This document shows positions 1 through 9,523 of a stretch of 64,000 nucleotides of DNA, one piece after another (position 1 is the first letter of the stretch; each line of letters begins with the position of its first letter). A program made the position numbers and the translations under genes. The notes under the pieces were generated by a model, which was not told the DNA's origin, did no database searches, and saw only the letters and a list, made by a program, of their open reading frames with translations. Source of the stretch: a virus; IMG/VR virus record IMGVR_UViG_3300042691_008788, positions 92,619-156,618 of that record. One strand, 5' to 3'.

Positions 1-1710
1 GAAGTTGTTCTTCTTGCTGAATGTAAGCACATCTTGAAACTTATCTACAAGTTGATCAGTCTTGTGCGAAATGACAAACACATTGCATCTCTTACCAAGG
101 GTTCTGATCAGTTTCATAAACTCGTCCATGCCTGTACTATCAAGGCTTGAATCAAACACTTCATCAAGAACCAAGATATTGCAGTTGGTGCTATTCTTCA
201 ATCGTGCGATCTCTCTCCATGCAAGAAGAAGAGAAAGATCGATACGCATCTTTTCTCCTTCGCTGAAAGAAGCATAGGTAAACTCATCCCTATGTCGTGA
301 CTTGATTGTTTCATTGAAACTCTCATCAAGATTGAACTGTACGAAGAAGTCCATACAAGCGAGATAGTGATTGATCAACTTATTCATGATTGGCAAATAG
401 TGCTTGATCACTCTCGTCTTGATTCCGCTATCCTTGAGTATACCCTGTGCTGATGAGAGAAGTTTTTGCTCATCCTGTTTTTCATCGTAGTGCTTCTTGG
501 CATCATCACACTTGTTCTCAAGTTGGTCTAGTGTGTCTTGTTCTGTTTGAAGATTCTGCTGCGATTTTTTGATCTTGTCGGCATCAGAAGATAGACGCTC
601 AATCATTTTCTCTGCTACGGCTAGTTTCTGTCTATGTTCGTTCAATATTGTCTGAAACTTATCGTAGTCCTGTTCCACATTGGTCAACTTATTGTCAGTA
701 ATGAATTTTTCCTCAACCGCTATTCTTTTCTCAACATCAAGAACCGCAATACGCATCTCTTCGCGCTTTGTCTTCTTGCTGTCTATCTCTCTGTTCCTAT
801 GCTGCTCTGTAAGAGGCTGTCCACATGACGGACAAGGAACTTCCTCGGTTGTCATTATCATAGACAACTCCATATCAATGGTGTTCAACTTGTTGTCAAG
901 AGTGGAACGGATCCTCTTCAAGTCTGTGATGGTCTGTTCCTTCTTGCGCTTCAAGTCCCTGTTTTTTGATAGATTACTCAGAGTGTTTCCACCCTTGACA
1001 ACAACAGAAGATAGAGAATCCCGAACTACTTCATTTTTCTTTATCTCTTCATCGATACCTTCAAGGGACGAGCGACTCTTTTCCTCAAGAGCATCAAGAT
1101 ACTTTTTCTGAGTATCCTTCTTGCTCTCAAGAATCTCCATTGTGGTTTCACAGGTGCGAAGGTCTTCCTTGTTGGAGGAGACTCTGTCCTTCAAAACAGT
1201 ATTCATTGAAGAAAATACGCTGATGTCAAGCAAAGACTCAACGATGGCGCGTCGGTCTGCGGCGGGTAGACGCATGAAAGGCACATAGTTGGTAGATCCA
1301 AGAATGACAACTTGACAGAATGCCTTGTATGACATCTTGAGAATCTGTTCCTCAAGCATCTTCTGATAGTCCTTGGACTTGGAGTCCTGATCTATCATCT
1401 TGTCATCTTTATGGATCTCAAATAACTTTGGAGCAAGTCCTCGTCGGATAAGATACTTCGTGCCACCGATCTTAAAGATGCATTCAACCACACAGTCCTT
1501 GGTGTTGATGCTGTTGGCGAGTTGCGGAATGTTTATGTTGCGGAACGGCTTGCCGAATAGACAGAAGGTCAAGGCATCAAGGAAAGTCGTCTTTCCCGCA
1601 CCATTTTCTCCACAGATCAGAGTCATCTCTGACTTGTCGAGTTTTAGTTCAGTCCAATAGTTACCGTATGAAAGAAAGTTCTTCCAGCGAATGGATTCAA
1701 AGACGATCAT
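1..1710 (-). CDS. 46: gp46-like recombination endonuclease subunit (Rad50/SbcC family), 3' end cut by window edge
   Basis: ATPase half of the phage Mre11-Rad50-type complex that resects DNA ends for recombination-dependent replication. I translated the minus strand by hand: it is open from the ATG at 1710 to the window edge, giving 570 visible residues, close to full length for T4 gp46 (560 aa). Seen: Walker A GENGAGKTT at residues 34-42, a zinc-hook CPSC with Cys293 and Cys296 in the middle of a coiled-coil region, Walker B ILVLDEVFD near residue 513 and an H-loop VISHKTD near 545. The start is preceded by a GGAG ribosome site and by GATAAATA 16 bases upstream. The partner gp47 lies about 9 kb away rather than adjacent. 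The stop codon is outside the window. Confidence 0.95.
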   Translation of the reverse strand, partial: MIVFESIRWKNFLSYGNYWTELKLDKSEMTLICGENGAGKTTFLDALTFCLFGKPFRNINIPQLANSINTKDCVVECIFKIGGTKYLIRRGLAPKLFEIHKDDKMIDQDSKSKDYQKMLEEQILKMSYKAFCQVVILGSTNYVPFMRLPAADRRAIVESLLDISVFSSMNTVLKDRVSSNKEDLRTCETTMEILESKKDTQKKYLDALEEKSRSSLEGIDEEIKKNEVVRDSLSSVVVKGGNTLSNLSKNRDLKRKKEQTITDLKRIRSTLDNKLNTIDMELSMIMTTEEVPCPSCGQPLTEQHRNREIDSKKTKREEMRIAVLDVEKRIAVEEKFITDNKLTNVEQDYDKFQTILNEHRQKLAVAEKMIERLSSDADKIKKSQQNLQTEQDTLDQLENKCDDAKKHYDEKQDEQKLLSSAQGILKDSGIKTRVIKHYLPIMNKLINHYLACMDFFVQFNLDESFNETIKSRHRDEFTYASFSEGEKMRIDLSLLLAWREIARLKNSTNCNILVLDEVFDSSLDSTGMDEFMKLIRTLGKRCNVFVISHKTDQLVDKFQDVLTFSKKNNF

Positions 1711-1725
1711 TGGTCACTCCACCTG

Positions 1726-1733
1726 TATTTATC
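1726..1733 (-). promoter_or_regulatory. Putative T4-type late promoter GATAAATA before gene 46
   Basis: The minus strand reads GATAAATA, seven of eight matches to the T4 late consensus TATAAATA, ending 16 bases before the gp46 ATG with a GGAG ribosome site between. It overlaps the stop region of the upstream 164-aa gene. It belongs to a set of similar octamers before other genes here, and this phage encodes its own gp55. The octamer is short, so a chance match is possible. Confidence 0.5.
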
Positions 1734-2223
1734 GGGTGGACTCTAGATCAAGGTAAGGATTTTTTGAAGAAAACCAAAGAGGAGTTGTGCTATTCTTCCA
1801 AGCCGCAAATCGCGACTTTTCTCCGATGTAATACTTTCTATATGCTACCACAGCATCAACATCCTTGTATTGTTCTGGCATTGCCTGTGCAAAAGGAGTC
1901 AGTTCCTTGATTGGAATATTTGGTGGGTAGTTGGCATGACACCACCGAATGATGTCTTCGCTCTTATGAATCTTGCCATATCTCTTTGTGTATTCGTCAC
2001 ATAGAGCAAGACCATGCAGACACAGCCAATTGTAGTTGGCTATGCTTGCTGATGCCCACAGAGTGCATGGATGCTTTCTATGGGTTGGTTTGTATGTCGC
2101 AGTCCCCTCTGGGTGTGCAGAACAAAGCATCTGCGCTGTTTCCAAAATCATCTTGACAATATGCTTATCGCACATGTCTTGTGCTGCCTTGCGTGGATTG
2201 CTGTTTACTACAAAGATGTTCAT
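1729..2223 (-). CDS. Conserved phage protein, 164 aa, function unknown
   Basis: Small soluble protein starting MNIFVVN. It has a conserved-looking motif CDKHIVKMILE at residues 18-28, a middle block rich in Trp/Tyr/His (NYNWLCLHG) and a C-terminal block with AYRKYY and a PLWF motif. I recognise the pattern as a recurrent phage hypothetical protein starting NIF with a CDKHxxKM motif, but I cannot assign a function. A distant link to small DNA-repair glycosylases is only a guess. No membrane segment is visible. It lies between the giant adhesin gene and gene 46. A TTGACA/TATGCT promoter-like pair sits directly before its start codon, so it may have its own early promoter. Confidence 0.75.
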   Translation of the reverse strand: MNIFVVNSNPRKAAQDMCDKHIVKMILETAQMLCSAHPEGTATYKPTHRKHPCTLWASASIANYNWLCLHGLALCDEYTKRYGKIHKSEDIIRWCHANYPPNIPIKELTPFAQAMPEQYKDVDAVVAYRKYYIGEKSRFAAWKNSTTPLWFSSKNPYLDLESTR

Positions 2224-2229
2224 GGCGAG

Positions 2230-2258
2230 AGCATAACCTAATAAGTGAGTGGTGTCAA
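2230..2258 (-). promoter_or_regulatory. Putative host-sigma70-type promoter before the 164-aa gene
   Basis: The minus strand has a perfect -35 box TTGACA (2258 to 2253), a 17-base spacer and a -10-like TATGCT (2235 to 2230, four of six matches). The predicted start of transcription falls at or next to the ATG at 2223, which would give a leaderless or nearly leaderless message. No Shine-Dalgarno sequence is visible. It is located in the short gap after the adhesin gene, which would let the DNA-metabolism genes 164-aa and 46 be expressed before the late adhesin message. Confidence 0.4.
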
Positions 2259-5200
2259 CTATGAGTAGATCGGAATATTTTCAAAGGCTATGTCTGCAAA
2301 CTGCGGTAGGCTTTGCTTGATTGCCTGTAGACCAGATGAAGAAAGTTTGAAGTCTTTGTTTCCATAATTTAAGAACCATCCAGATCCTCCAGCCACACTT
2401 GCAAAAGTTATACCACCAATAGTAAACCCACCATAAAGAGTTCCACTTGCAGAATATACCTTCTCAAAGAAAGCATATGTTGCCCCCGTTGTCGTACCTA
2501 TACAAACATTGTTGTTTGCTATCACAAGATTAGATGGATTGTTTATCTGAGATAGATTTAGTTGAATGTTTGTTCCATCAAAAGACATTATGCTGGTTAG
2601 ATGAGGATATTGACTCACCCAAGGCAAATTTCTGATGTCAACCTTGTTGTATAAACCGAAATAATCGCTATTACCTTGCTGCATGGTGGCTTCACCATAA
2701 TTTGTTTCATAGTACGAGTACGGAGTATATCCATATCTACGATCCGTTGTTGGAATTGTACTAGACCTTTCAAGCCACTCATCTCCATCAATGTTAAATG
2801 TGGAATACTTGAGTCCATTTGCTTTCCATAGACTGTTCCAGTTTCCTTCATTGAATTTCACAAATGTTGATGGTCTAGTACATTCTATGAAAATATTGTT
2901 ATTGATTTTGATGTTTGTTCCGCCGATGAAGATGGCGTTGTCAACATCAGACATTGTGCTACCGCATCGATAGAACACATTTCTTATGATGTTGTCGCCA
3001 CCACCGCTGTAATCGAAATATATTGCACAAGCATTGTGTAGAGAATCAACTCCGCATATTCCATAATAAGGTCCACCTGGCAAGCGGGATCCGATGTTGT
3101 TAAAGAAGTTTCCACGAATGACATTTCCCACATGAGATGGGTCTGCATACTTGTAGACAGCACCCATGTCATCGTTGTAGAAATTTAGATTTGTGAAGTT
3201 GTTTGACTCTATTATATTGTTGTTACCAGAGTAGTCTATTCCCTTTCCATTTCCATCAGCAATCAATGTCTTTTGTATGATGTTTCCGACACCAGACATT
3301 TGAATTGCAGCACCGTTTGAACTGGAAAGTCTACCGAAAGACTTTATAACACAGTTGCTTACTACATTGCCAGATCCCGATAGTGTTTGTCTATTTCCAC
3401 CAGTTAGAATTATTCCCTTGAGTCCAATGTTTCTTATATCGCAATTATCAACCGTGGCGGTAGTTCCATCAAGAATGACAACGCCATTTTTTCTCATATT
3501 CCGAATCTTGCAATTTTTCACCACTACATTGTTGCACTGATTTATCTCAACCGCAGAACCAGAGCATGTATCAAATATCAAACCATCTATAACAATATTG
3601 TCACTTCTGTATAGTTTGAACAAAGATGCCAATGTATCTCGCGTGTTACTCGGATCCTTTGTTTGTATAACCTTAGATGCATCATATTCAGGTGTTCCAT
3701 CGCTCCAATCAACACCACTAGATGTTCTTGAAGAGGACACCCGAATCTTTGTTCCAGAAGTTATTCCAACTGGAGGTATAAAATACAGAGTATCTGATAG
3801 ACCAGAGGTGAGAGAACCAGAGTTCAATCTGTTTCTGCTGATGTAATACTCACCAGCAGTGTCGAGTTCTTCAGGGACATTAAGAGCAAACCATCTTCTT
3901 GGTGAGGGATTTGCTGGAACATATGATGTACATGATGTAACGCCAGCGATTCCATATGCCGAATCAGACGAGCGAACCGTGATATTTCTTGTTGCTGTGT
4001 TTATAGAATCGATTCTATAGGCTTCATCATTCCAATCAAATCGCCAGAAGCCATGAACATAGATGTCACTGTTTGGCCCAACTCTATCAGACCATCTTGT
4101 TATTCCACTATAGTCTATTCCATAGCACACACCAGAAGGATATCTAAACACCCCGAAAGTAAATCCTGGTGATGTAAAGGCAGATCCAGAACCAGATTCA
4201 ATAACGCTTTCGATTATTGCACTTGAATCAAAACTAAATTCCGATGATTCCGCTCCAGTTGCTATGCTTGGGAATCTTGCTAGTGTGAGTGGTTCACCAT
4301 TGAATGATATTTCAGGAAGTGTTGGTATGTCTTTGAAGCCAAGTCTTCTTCCGTTATAGACATCAACAGTAACACCAGCAATAGGATATATTGGCTGTGT
4401 ATATCTTATGTTTCCGAAAACGCCGACATCTATCATGCCGAAACCATTTCCATCATTCAAGTTGACCTTGTATATGCTTCCGCGAACAGATGGCTTGAAC
4501 CTTTCGTACATAGGATCAGCACTGTTTATCAAGGTCACACCAGCAACATCTAGAGTCTTTGCACCAGTGATTATTACTGAATCTTGTTGAGTAGCACGAA
4601 TCGTCAATGGTTTGTCCGCTTCGCCACTGTGAGTAGAATTAAATTCCACAGTTTCCCCAAACAACTCGTAAACACCAGGCATCATATCAATAATGATTGG
4701 CAAAGTACCAGTATAGGATGCAGCAATATTCAACGCTCTTCCTATTGTTTGAACTGGCGACGAAACACCATCAGAGGCATCATCTCCGCTCATGGAAGAA
4801 ACACTTATTGTGTAGTAATCTGGAGTTGCATTAAACTGGCTTTGATATACAGGAACGCCATAGGATGCAGGAGCCTCCAACCAAACTCCTCTCTCACCAG
4901 ATGCAATTGCAATAGTATCAGGAAGATTTGGTTGACTTGTTCCTTGCTTTACAAACACATTCTTTCCTGCTGGTGCCGTGAGTCTCCATAGTCTCTTATT
5001 TGGATCGTTTGTATATGCACCACTTACAAGTATATTTGTACCAGCCTGATGCAGATCGATTCTGTCCACAAGACCCGAGGTAGAACCAGTAGAGTCACAA
5101 GGAGCAGCAACCTTATTTCCACTTATTTCTCTCCATTCTACAAGTGCAGAATTTACTCTACTTAGATCTTTACCAGCAGGGTCTCTTGTATTGAATACGA

Positions 5201-8200
5201 TAAACTGATTTGTTCCAGCAAGACAACTGTGGAAAATATCTTCTTTATAGTATTCTTCAGAAAGTGGTCCCGTGAATCCAACAGAATTGTTGAAGACATT
5301 ATGTGGACCAGAAATTATAAGGAAATTCAATCCCTCTGATGGTGCCTGTGGCCTTGATCTCAGAATTGCTCTTACTTTCTTTTGATTGTGTATCAATCCT
5401 TGATATGCCTTATTTCCAAATGTTATTCCTCCCTCTGATACAGGGTGAAATCCAAATCTTTTTCCAAACCTAATAGATTCATCAGATGACACAGATGGAG
5501 GATATCCATAATCTCTTATGAGATAATCTGCCATTTCAGCATACAAGTGATGTGAATGTCCATAGCCAGGAAGTTTTATTGCTACCCTAGACAATCCACC
5601 TGGGTCAACACCATATCTTGCTTCTGCTGGTGTCATTTCATGTACTTCAGATGAAGTCACTATAGTGTTCTGAAATCCAGGAGTTTCTCTCAATGAATCT
5701 CCTATTATCTTTGATTTCAAATCACCTTGTGTAAACACATAAAGTGCTGTAGACCAAGCAAATGCAGTTTGTCTAGTTTCATCACTTTGATATGCATTTT
5801 TGAAGTCTTGTCTGCTTGCCACATTCGTGAAGTAAGACAATAATGCTTCGGCACTTGCTCCACAAGCACCAGCAAATCCATTTGGATCCATATAGGTCAA
5901 TCCATCATACCAATGCTTAAACTCCTGAGCAAATGTTCTATTTGTAATGCTTGATGTGATACCATTGAATCTGGCATCGTTCACTATTGCATATGTCTGA
6001 CGAGCATCTGGTATAACTTTGAAGCCATTGTTTGGATCATTTGCCCAATTCAATAGTGCTGCTGTGCTTCCAAGATCTGTTCTTGACAAATAAGGACCAG
6101 CAACTGCAAACTGATCTCCCCATGCTTCTGAATCATCGTGAAGATATTTGAATAACATTTCATCATTTTTGGCTTGACTCAAGAAGTTCAAGAATGACTG
6201 TTTTGCTACAGATCTATTTTCATATGCCCATGGAGTCAAGAACCTGATTGGGTTTGTGTCTGTAAATGCACCCCATGTTCCGCCAAACTCTGTACTTAGG
6301 AATGTGAGTCCACCAGCGGCACCAGTGTATGTCGTTCCATCTGTAAGTTTCTTAAAGTAATAGTGTGGTTCACGATGGAATCCAGGAGGTCCATCAAGAA
6401 GCCAGTACTGTGGTTTAAGCATTCTTCTTTCATATGGTATCTGAGCAGCCAATCTCTTATGTGCGCCAAAAATGTCCGAATATGTGTCTGAAGTAAATGT
6501 CATTCCCGCAGTTGAACCTGGTCCATCTCTATATCTGAAATAGTTCAAATCTACACCAGGTGTATTATCAACATGAAGCATTGGGACTATAGAAGGATAA
6601 AGCGATTGACCGTCTGGTCCTGTTGCTGCTGGTGTCCACGAAACTCCCCATACCGCAAAATCCAATGCTCTAAAGAATCCAGTTCTTGAAGTGTCGGGAG
6701 GATCAATCAATCCGTTTACAAGTTCTTCATGTAGTTCGTTGAAGTACAACGAATCAAGACCAGTTGTAATCCCACCTTTCATGCAAGCATACAGCAACTC
6801 AAACTCGGATGTCCTCGCAAACCCAGTCCAGAAATTCTGTGGTGGTTTTGTTGGTGTCTTTCTATTTGGAAATGGGAAGTTTGAAACAACTGCCGCATTT
6901 CCAATCATTTCCATATTTGGTCTAAACTTATTGTTTAGTGTCTTGTCAAACCATCCAGACTTATTGAGATGATTGTAATAACCAACGCCATCATGGAAGT
7001 AATCAACTATACTCATGTTGAGTGCCAACATGGTTGGATACAAATAGAACAATCTAAATCGTCTGTCGTTTATCCATGGTACTTGTTGTTCGAAATCTCC
7101 ATTAAATATTGTTCCAGTTACACCTTTCCATGAGATATCACCGTTGTTTTCCACCTCTGTGAAAACATTGTAAAAGAATGGATACGCACTCATCACTGAT
7201 TTGTTGCTATCAGAGGAATCTTCTGGTGTGCATACTGCCATTATCTCGCCAAGTTCACTTGTTCCACAGATACCCATACCCCAAATCGAATTAGAATAGG
7301 TAAGACCCCATTTTCTCTGTCCAAGCAACATGTCATGACCTGATGTAAACAAGTCGTTGGCTTTGTCGCTATCCAAACACCAGTGTCTTGGATTTGTGTC
7401 TCCATTGAATCTTCTCTGATCATTTCGCGTTGGATCAATTAGCCCAACATCATCCTTGAACATGTATTGAGCAAATCGCTCAACACCAAGAACAACACCA
7501 CCAGTTGCATCTGGACCAGAGTCACCGAATGTATAGTTGTATTGATCCCTTGCCCATTCTACTGGAATATTCTCGACATAACTTGCACCAGAACTTGCGA
7601 TGTTTGTCCACAAGGTATAACCAGGTGCTTGCCATTGATGGAATGTTCTTTCTATAACTGCACTTGCATCCATGATGACATGTGCAAATCCATCATTTGG
7701 TGACTTGAATTTTTCCTTCCAATGTGATACTGATGCATCAAGTCTCCACTTGAAGTAATCTTTATTTCCTTCTACTGTTGGATCTTTGTAAAGACCAAAA
7801 GGAATACGCATCTCAAAGCCAGTTCCATATGGAAGGCATCCAAGATAAGCGATGAACTCCATTGAGTTTCCCCATGCTGCGGACAAATCATTCAAGGATT
7901 GGAGAAGTCTGTTGCCGTAACCATAGGAGATGCCAACAACATCAGTCATCGGAGGTTTGAAAGTAAGTTCCGTCAAGTCTTGTGGACTATCGGGAAAAGT
8001 CATTCCATTGAATAGAATCAGAGTTTCATAAGCAAAGCAAAGTCCCGCTCTTTCGTTTACTTGCCCCCACCAAGTTGAATAAGTCAGTGCTTCGGGATAT
8101 CGAATCCACGGAGAACCAACCAGCACTTGATCAGCAGAGTATCCACCACCAGTTCTTCCGTAATCATTAAATCTAACTCGCGATACTAAACCAGCAGGAA

Positions 8201-9077
8201 AACAGAGTCCGCTATACGCTGTATTCAAGTTTGCATCAGTAACACCATTCACAATAACACCAAGTTCTGCTGATCTTCCACCAAACACATCTACATTCAA
8301 CAGATCGCTAACTGTTGTGTTTTCCCGTAATAGCAAATACATGTCAAACTGAAATGATTCAGCCGTATATCTGTCGGACAACCAAGGATATCTTCTCCAG
8401 TTGCCAACGAGTGAATTCATCGGACTGGAAAAGTTTCCGTATGGACTATGGATTACAGAACGACGAATACAGTTGTCATAGTTTGCACTTAAGCCCATGT
8501 ATAGTTGCGACGGGAGAGAGTTGCCAGGATACCAATCAAACTTTGGATGATAACCAAAGAAAGCGTTGCCACCATCAAACAAGAAATCCTGTGCATATAT
8601 TCCATTCAAATTATACTGAACAAATTTATTCGACGCTCTCTGTGGACTTCTTGCTCTATCAAACTTTTTGTATGCAGTTCTAACAGCAGATGCAAAATCC
8701 CTTGGGTGAGTCAATATATCAAACCAACCATCATCACCATTTGTAGTATAGTTGAACGATGCCTCAACAGTTCCACCCAGTATTAGCGGGTTGACAGGAG
8801 CAGATATTCCAAGCAATTCCATGGTTGCTGCTTTACCTAAATCAGCAGTAGCAGCAGACCAACCTGGCTCGTATCTATTGATCAAATAATTGAATACACG
8901 ATTAAACTTTTCCTGAAACTCTGGATCTGGTGGAGTTGTTATAATCGTGGGAAAATCACTTGGTGGTCTTGTGCCTTGATCGTTGAATGCGGACTCAAAA
9001 GGATTAACGCCAGAAAACTTTGCGTTTATCAACTTTACCTTGTAGTTGTTCAATACCCGTATATTAGTTATTCTCAT
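2259..9077 (-). CDS. Giant beta-helix adhesin or tail-fibre-like protein, 2272 aa
   Basis: The largest gene of the window, probably a virion-associated receptor-binding or polysaccharide-processing protein. Residues 1 to about 1400 are unassigned and rich in Trp, Tyr, Gly and Pro, reminiscent of carbohydrate-active proteins, with no motif I can name. From about residue 1420 a pectate-lyase-type opening appears (a SGDDASDG turn, then PVQTIGRAL, then a PGVYEL strand). Further on is ITGAKTLD, as in polysaccharide-lyase-like helices. Residues about 1830-2065 show parallel beta-helix rungs with repeated N-N-I/V and NC-x-I patterns, such as NNVVVKNCKIRN. The last 200 residues form a separate C-terminal domain. 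No signal peptide is visible. Its ATG overlaps the stop of the upstream 149-aa gene (ATGA), so the two are probably coupled. Function is inferred from fold pattern and size only. Confidence 0.8.
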   Translation of the reverse strand: MRITNIRVLNNYKVKLINAKFSGVNPFESAFNDQGTRPPSDFPTIITTPPDPEFQEKFNRVFNYLINRYEPGWSAATADLGKAATMELLGISAPVNPLILGGTVEASFNYTTNGDDGWFDILTHPRDFASAVRTAYKKFDRARSPQRASNKFVQYNLNGIYAQDFLFDGGNAFFGYHPKFDWYPGNSLPSQLYMGLSANYDNCIRRSVIHSPYGNFSSPMNSLVGNWRRYPWLSDRYTAESFQFDMYLLLRENTTVSDLLNVDVFGGRSAELGVIVNGVTDANLNTAYSGLCFPAGLVSRVRFNDYGRTGGGYSADQVLVGSPWIRYPEALTYSTWWGQVNERAGLCFAYETLILFNGMTFPDSPQDLTELTFKPPMTDVVGISYGYGNRLLQSLNDLSAAWGNSMEFIAYLGCLPYGTGFEMRIPFGLYKDPTVEGNKDYFKWRLDASVSHWKEKFKSPNDGFAHVIMDASAVIERTFHQWQAPGYTLWTNIASSGASYVENIPVEWARDQYNYTFGDSGPDATGGVVLGVERFAQYMFKDDVGLIDPTRNDQRRFNGDTNPRHWCLDSDKANDLFTSGHDMLLGQRKWGLTYSNSIWGMGICGTSELGEIMAVCTPEDSSDSNKSVMSAYPFFYNVFTEVENNGDISWKGVTGTIFNGDFEQQVPWINDRRFRLFYLYPTMLALNMSIVDYFHDGVGYYNHLNKSGWFDKTLNNKFRPNMEMIGNAAVVSNFPFPNRKTPTKPPQNFWTGFARTSEFELLYACMKGGITTGLDSLYFNELHEELVNGLIDPPDTSRTGFFRALDFAVWGVSWTPAATGPDGQSLYPSIVPMLHVDNTPGVDLNYFRYRDGPGSTAGMTFTSDTYSDIFGAHKRLAAQIPYERRMLKPQYWLLDGPPGFHREPHYYFKKLTDGTTYTGAAGGLTFLSTEFGGTWGAFTDTNPIRFLTPWAYENRSVAKQSFLNFLSQAKNDEMLFKYLHDDSEAWGDQFAVAGPYLSRTDLGSTAALLNWANDPNNGFKVIPDARQTYAIVNDARFNGITSSITNRTFAQEFKHWYDGLTYMDPNGFAGACGASAEALLSYFTNVASRQDFKNAYQSDETRQTAFAWSTALYVFTQGDLKSKIIGDSLRETPGFQNTIVTSSEVHEMTPAEARYGVDPGGLSRVAIKLPGYGHSHHLYAEMADYLIRDYGYPPSVSSDESIRFGKRFGFHPVSEGGITFGNKAYQGLIHNQKKVRAILRSRPQAPSEGLNFLIISGPHNVFNNSVGFTGPLSEEYYKEDIFHSCLAGTNQFIVFNTRDPAGKDLSRVNSALVEWREISGNKVAAPCDSTGSTSGLVDRIDLHQAGTNILVSGAYTNDPNKRLWRLTAPAGKNVFVKQGTSQPNLPDTIAIASGERGVWLEAPASYGVPVYQSQFNATPDYYTISVSSMSGDDASDGVSSPVQTIGRALNIAASYTGTLPIIIDMMPGVYELFGETVEFNSTHSGEADKPLTIRATQQDSVIITGAKTLDVAGVTLINSADPMYERFKPSVRGSIYKVNLNDGNGFGMIDVGVFGNIRYTQPIYPIAGVTVDVYNGRRLGFKDIPTLPEISFNGEPLTLARFPSIATGAESSEFSFDSSAIIESVIESGSGSAFTSPGFTFGVFRYPSGVCYGIDYSGITRWSDRVGPNSDIYVHGFWRFDWNDEAYRIDSINTATRNITVRSSDSAYGIAGVTSCTSYVPANPSPRRWFALNVPEELDTAGEYYISRNRLNSGSLTSGLSDTLYFIPPVGITSGTKIRVSSSRTSSGVDWSDGTPEYDASKVIQTKDPSNTRDTLASLFKLYRSDNIVIDGLIFDTCSGSAVEINQCNNVVVKNCKIRNMRKNGVVILDGTTATVDNCDIRNIGLKGIILTGGNRQTLSGSGNVVSNCVIKSFGRLSSSNGAAIQMSGVGNIIQKTLIADGNGKGIDYSGNNNIIESNNFTNLNFYNDDMGAVYKYADPSHVGNVIRGNFFNNIGSRLPGGPYYGICGVDSLHNACAIYFDYSGGGDNIIRNVFYRCGSTMSDVDNAIFIGGTNIKINNNIFIECTRPSTFVKFNEGNWNSLWKANGLKYSTFNIDGDEWLERSSTIPTTDRRYGYTPYSYYETNYGEATMQQGNSDYFGLYNKVDIRNLPWVSQYPHLTSIMSFDGTNIQLNLSQINNPSNLVIANNNVCIGTTTGATYAFFEKVYSASGTLYGGFTIGGITFASVAGGSGWFLNYGNKDFKLSSSGLQAIKQSLPQFADIAFENIPIYS

Positions 9078-9523
9078 GTAGTTGACTCCGCTTCAATCTC
9101 AAACTTACCCGCCATCAACTTGCTGACTATCTCTCCACCATCAACCAACTGTACAAGTTCAACATCATAAAAATAACGACCAGCCTTAAAAGTCGTTGTT
9201 GTATCCGAACTTATCACCATACGCATGAAACCCGTATTACCACCAAGGAAAAATATCCCATCCTGTACAAAGCCCTGTGTGCTTCCAGGCTGAAATACTT
9301 GAGTGGCTGTGCTTCCAAGTGTGAATAAAACGGGATCTCTGTACTTAGACTTCTTGATCTTCATTCTTGCTCTGTAATCATCTAATGAGTAGACAAGTGT
9401 ACCGAACTCATTTATAGATGAGTTTAATATAGACAATGGCTGAAGATCATCTGTAAAAACTTGAAATTCAAGAACGAAAGTAGAACCTTGCTCAAGTGAA
9501 AGATCGTTGTTTAGTGCTGGCAT
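9074..9523 (-). CDS. Small conserved phage structural-type protein, 149 aa, paralogue of its neighbour
   Basis: Starts with an EQGSTFVLEF strand, has an RARMKIKKSKY strand in the middle and ends with GRYFYDVELV and GKFEIEAE. This order (EQGxTF, then RMKxKKSKY, then G+YFYDxE, then an E-A-E ending) is a recurrent small phage beta-sandwich family often coded beside tail-fibre genes. It is clearly paralogous to the 148-aa protein immediately upstream. Start and stop codons overlap on both sides (TGATG at 9523, ATGA at 9074-9077), which ties its translation to the giant adhesin. Likely an adaptor or accessory of that adhesin. This role is inference. Confidence 0.75.
   Translation of the reverse strand: MPALNNDLSLEQGSTFVLEFQVFTDDLQPLSILNSSINEFGTLVYSLDDYRARMKIKKSKYRDPVLFTLGSTATQVFQPGSTQGFVQDGIFFLGGNTGFMRMVISSDTTTTFKAGRYFYDVELVQLVDGGEIVSKLMAGKFEIEAESTT

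Noticed and set aside
4584-4991. 135-codon plus-strand frame within the giant adhesin
   Set aside because: It is antisense to a strongly supported gene, the product resembles no family and no promoter or ribosome site is visible.
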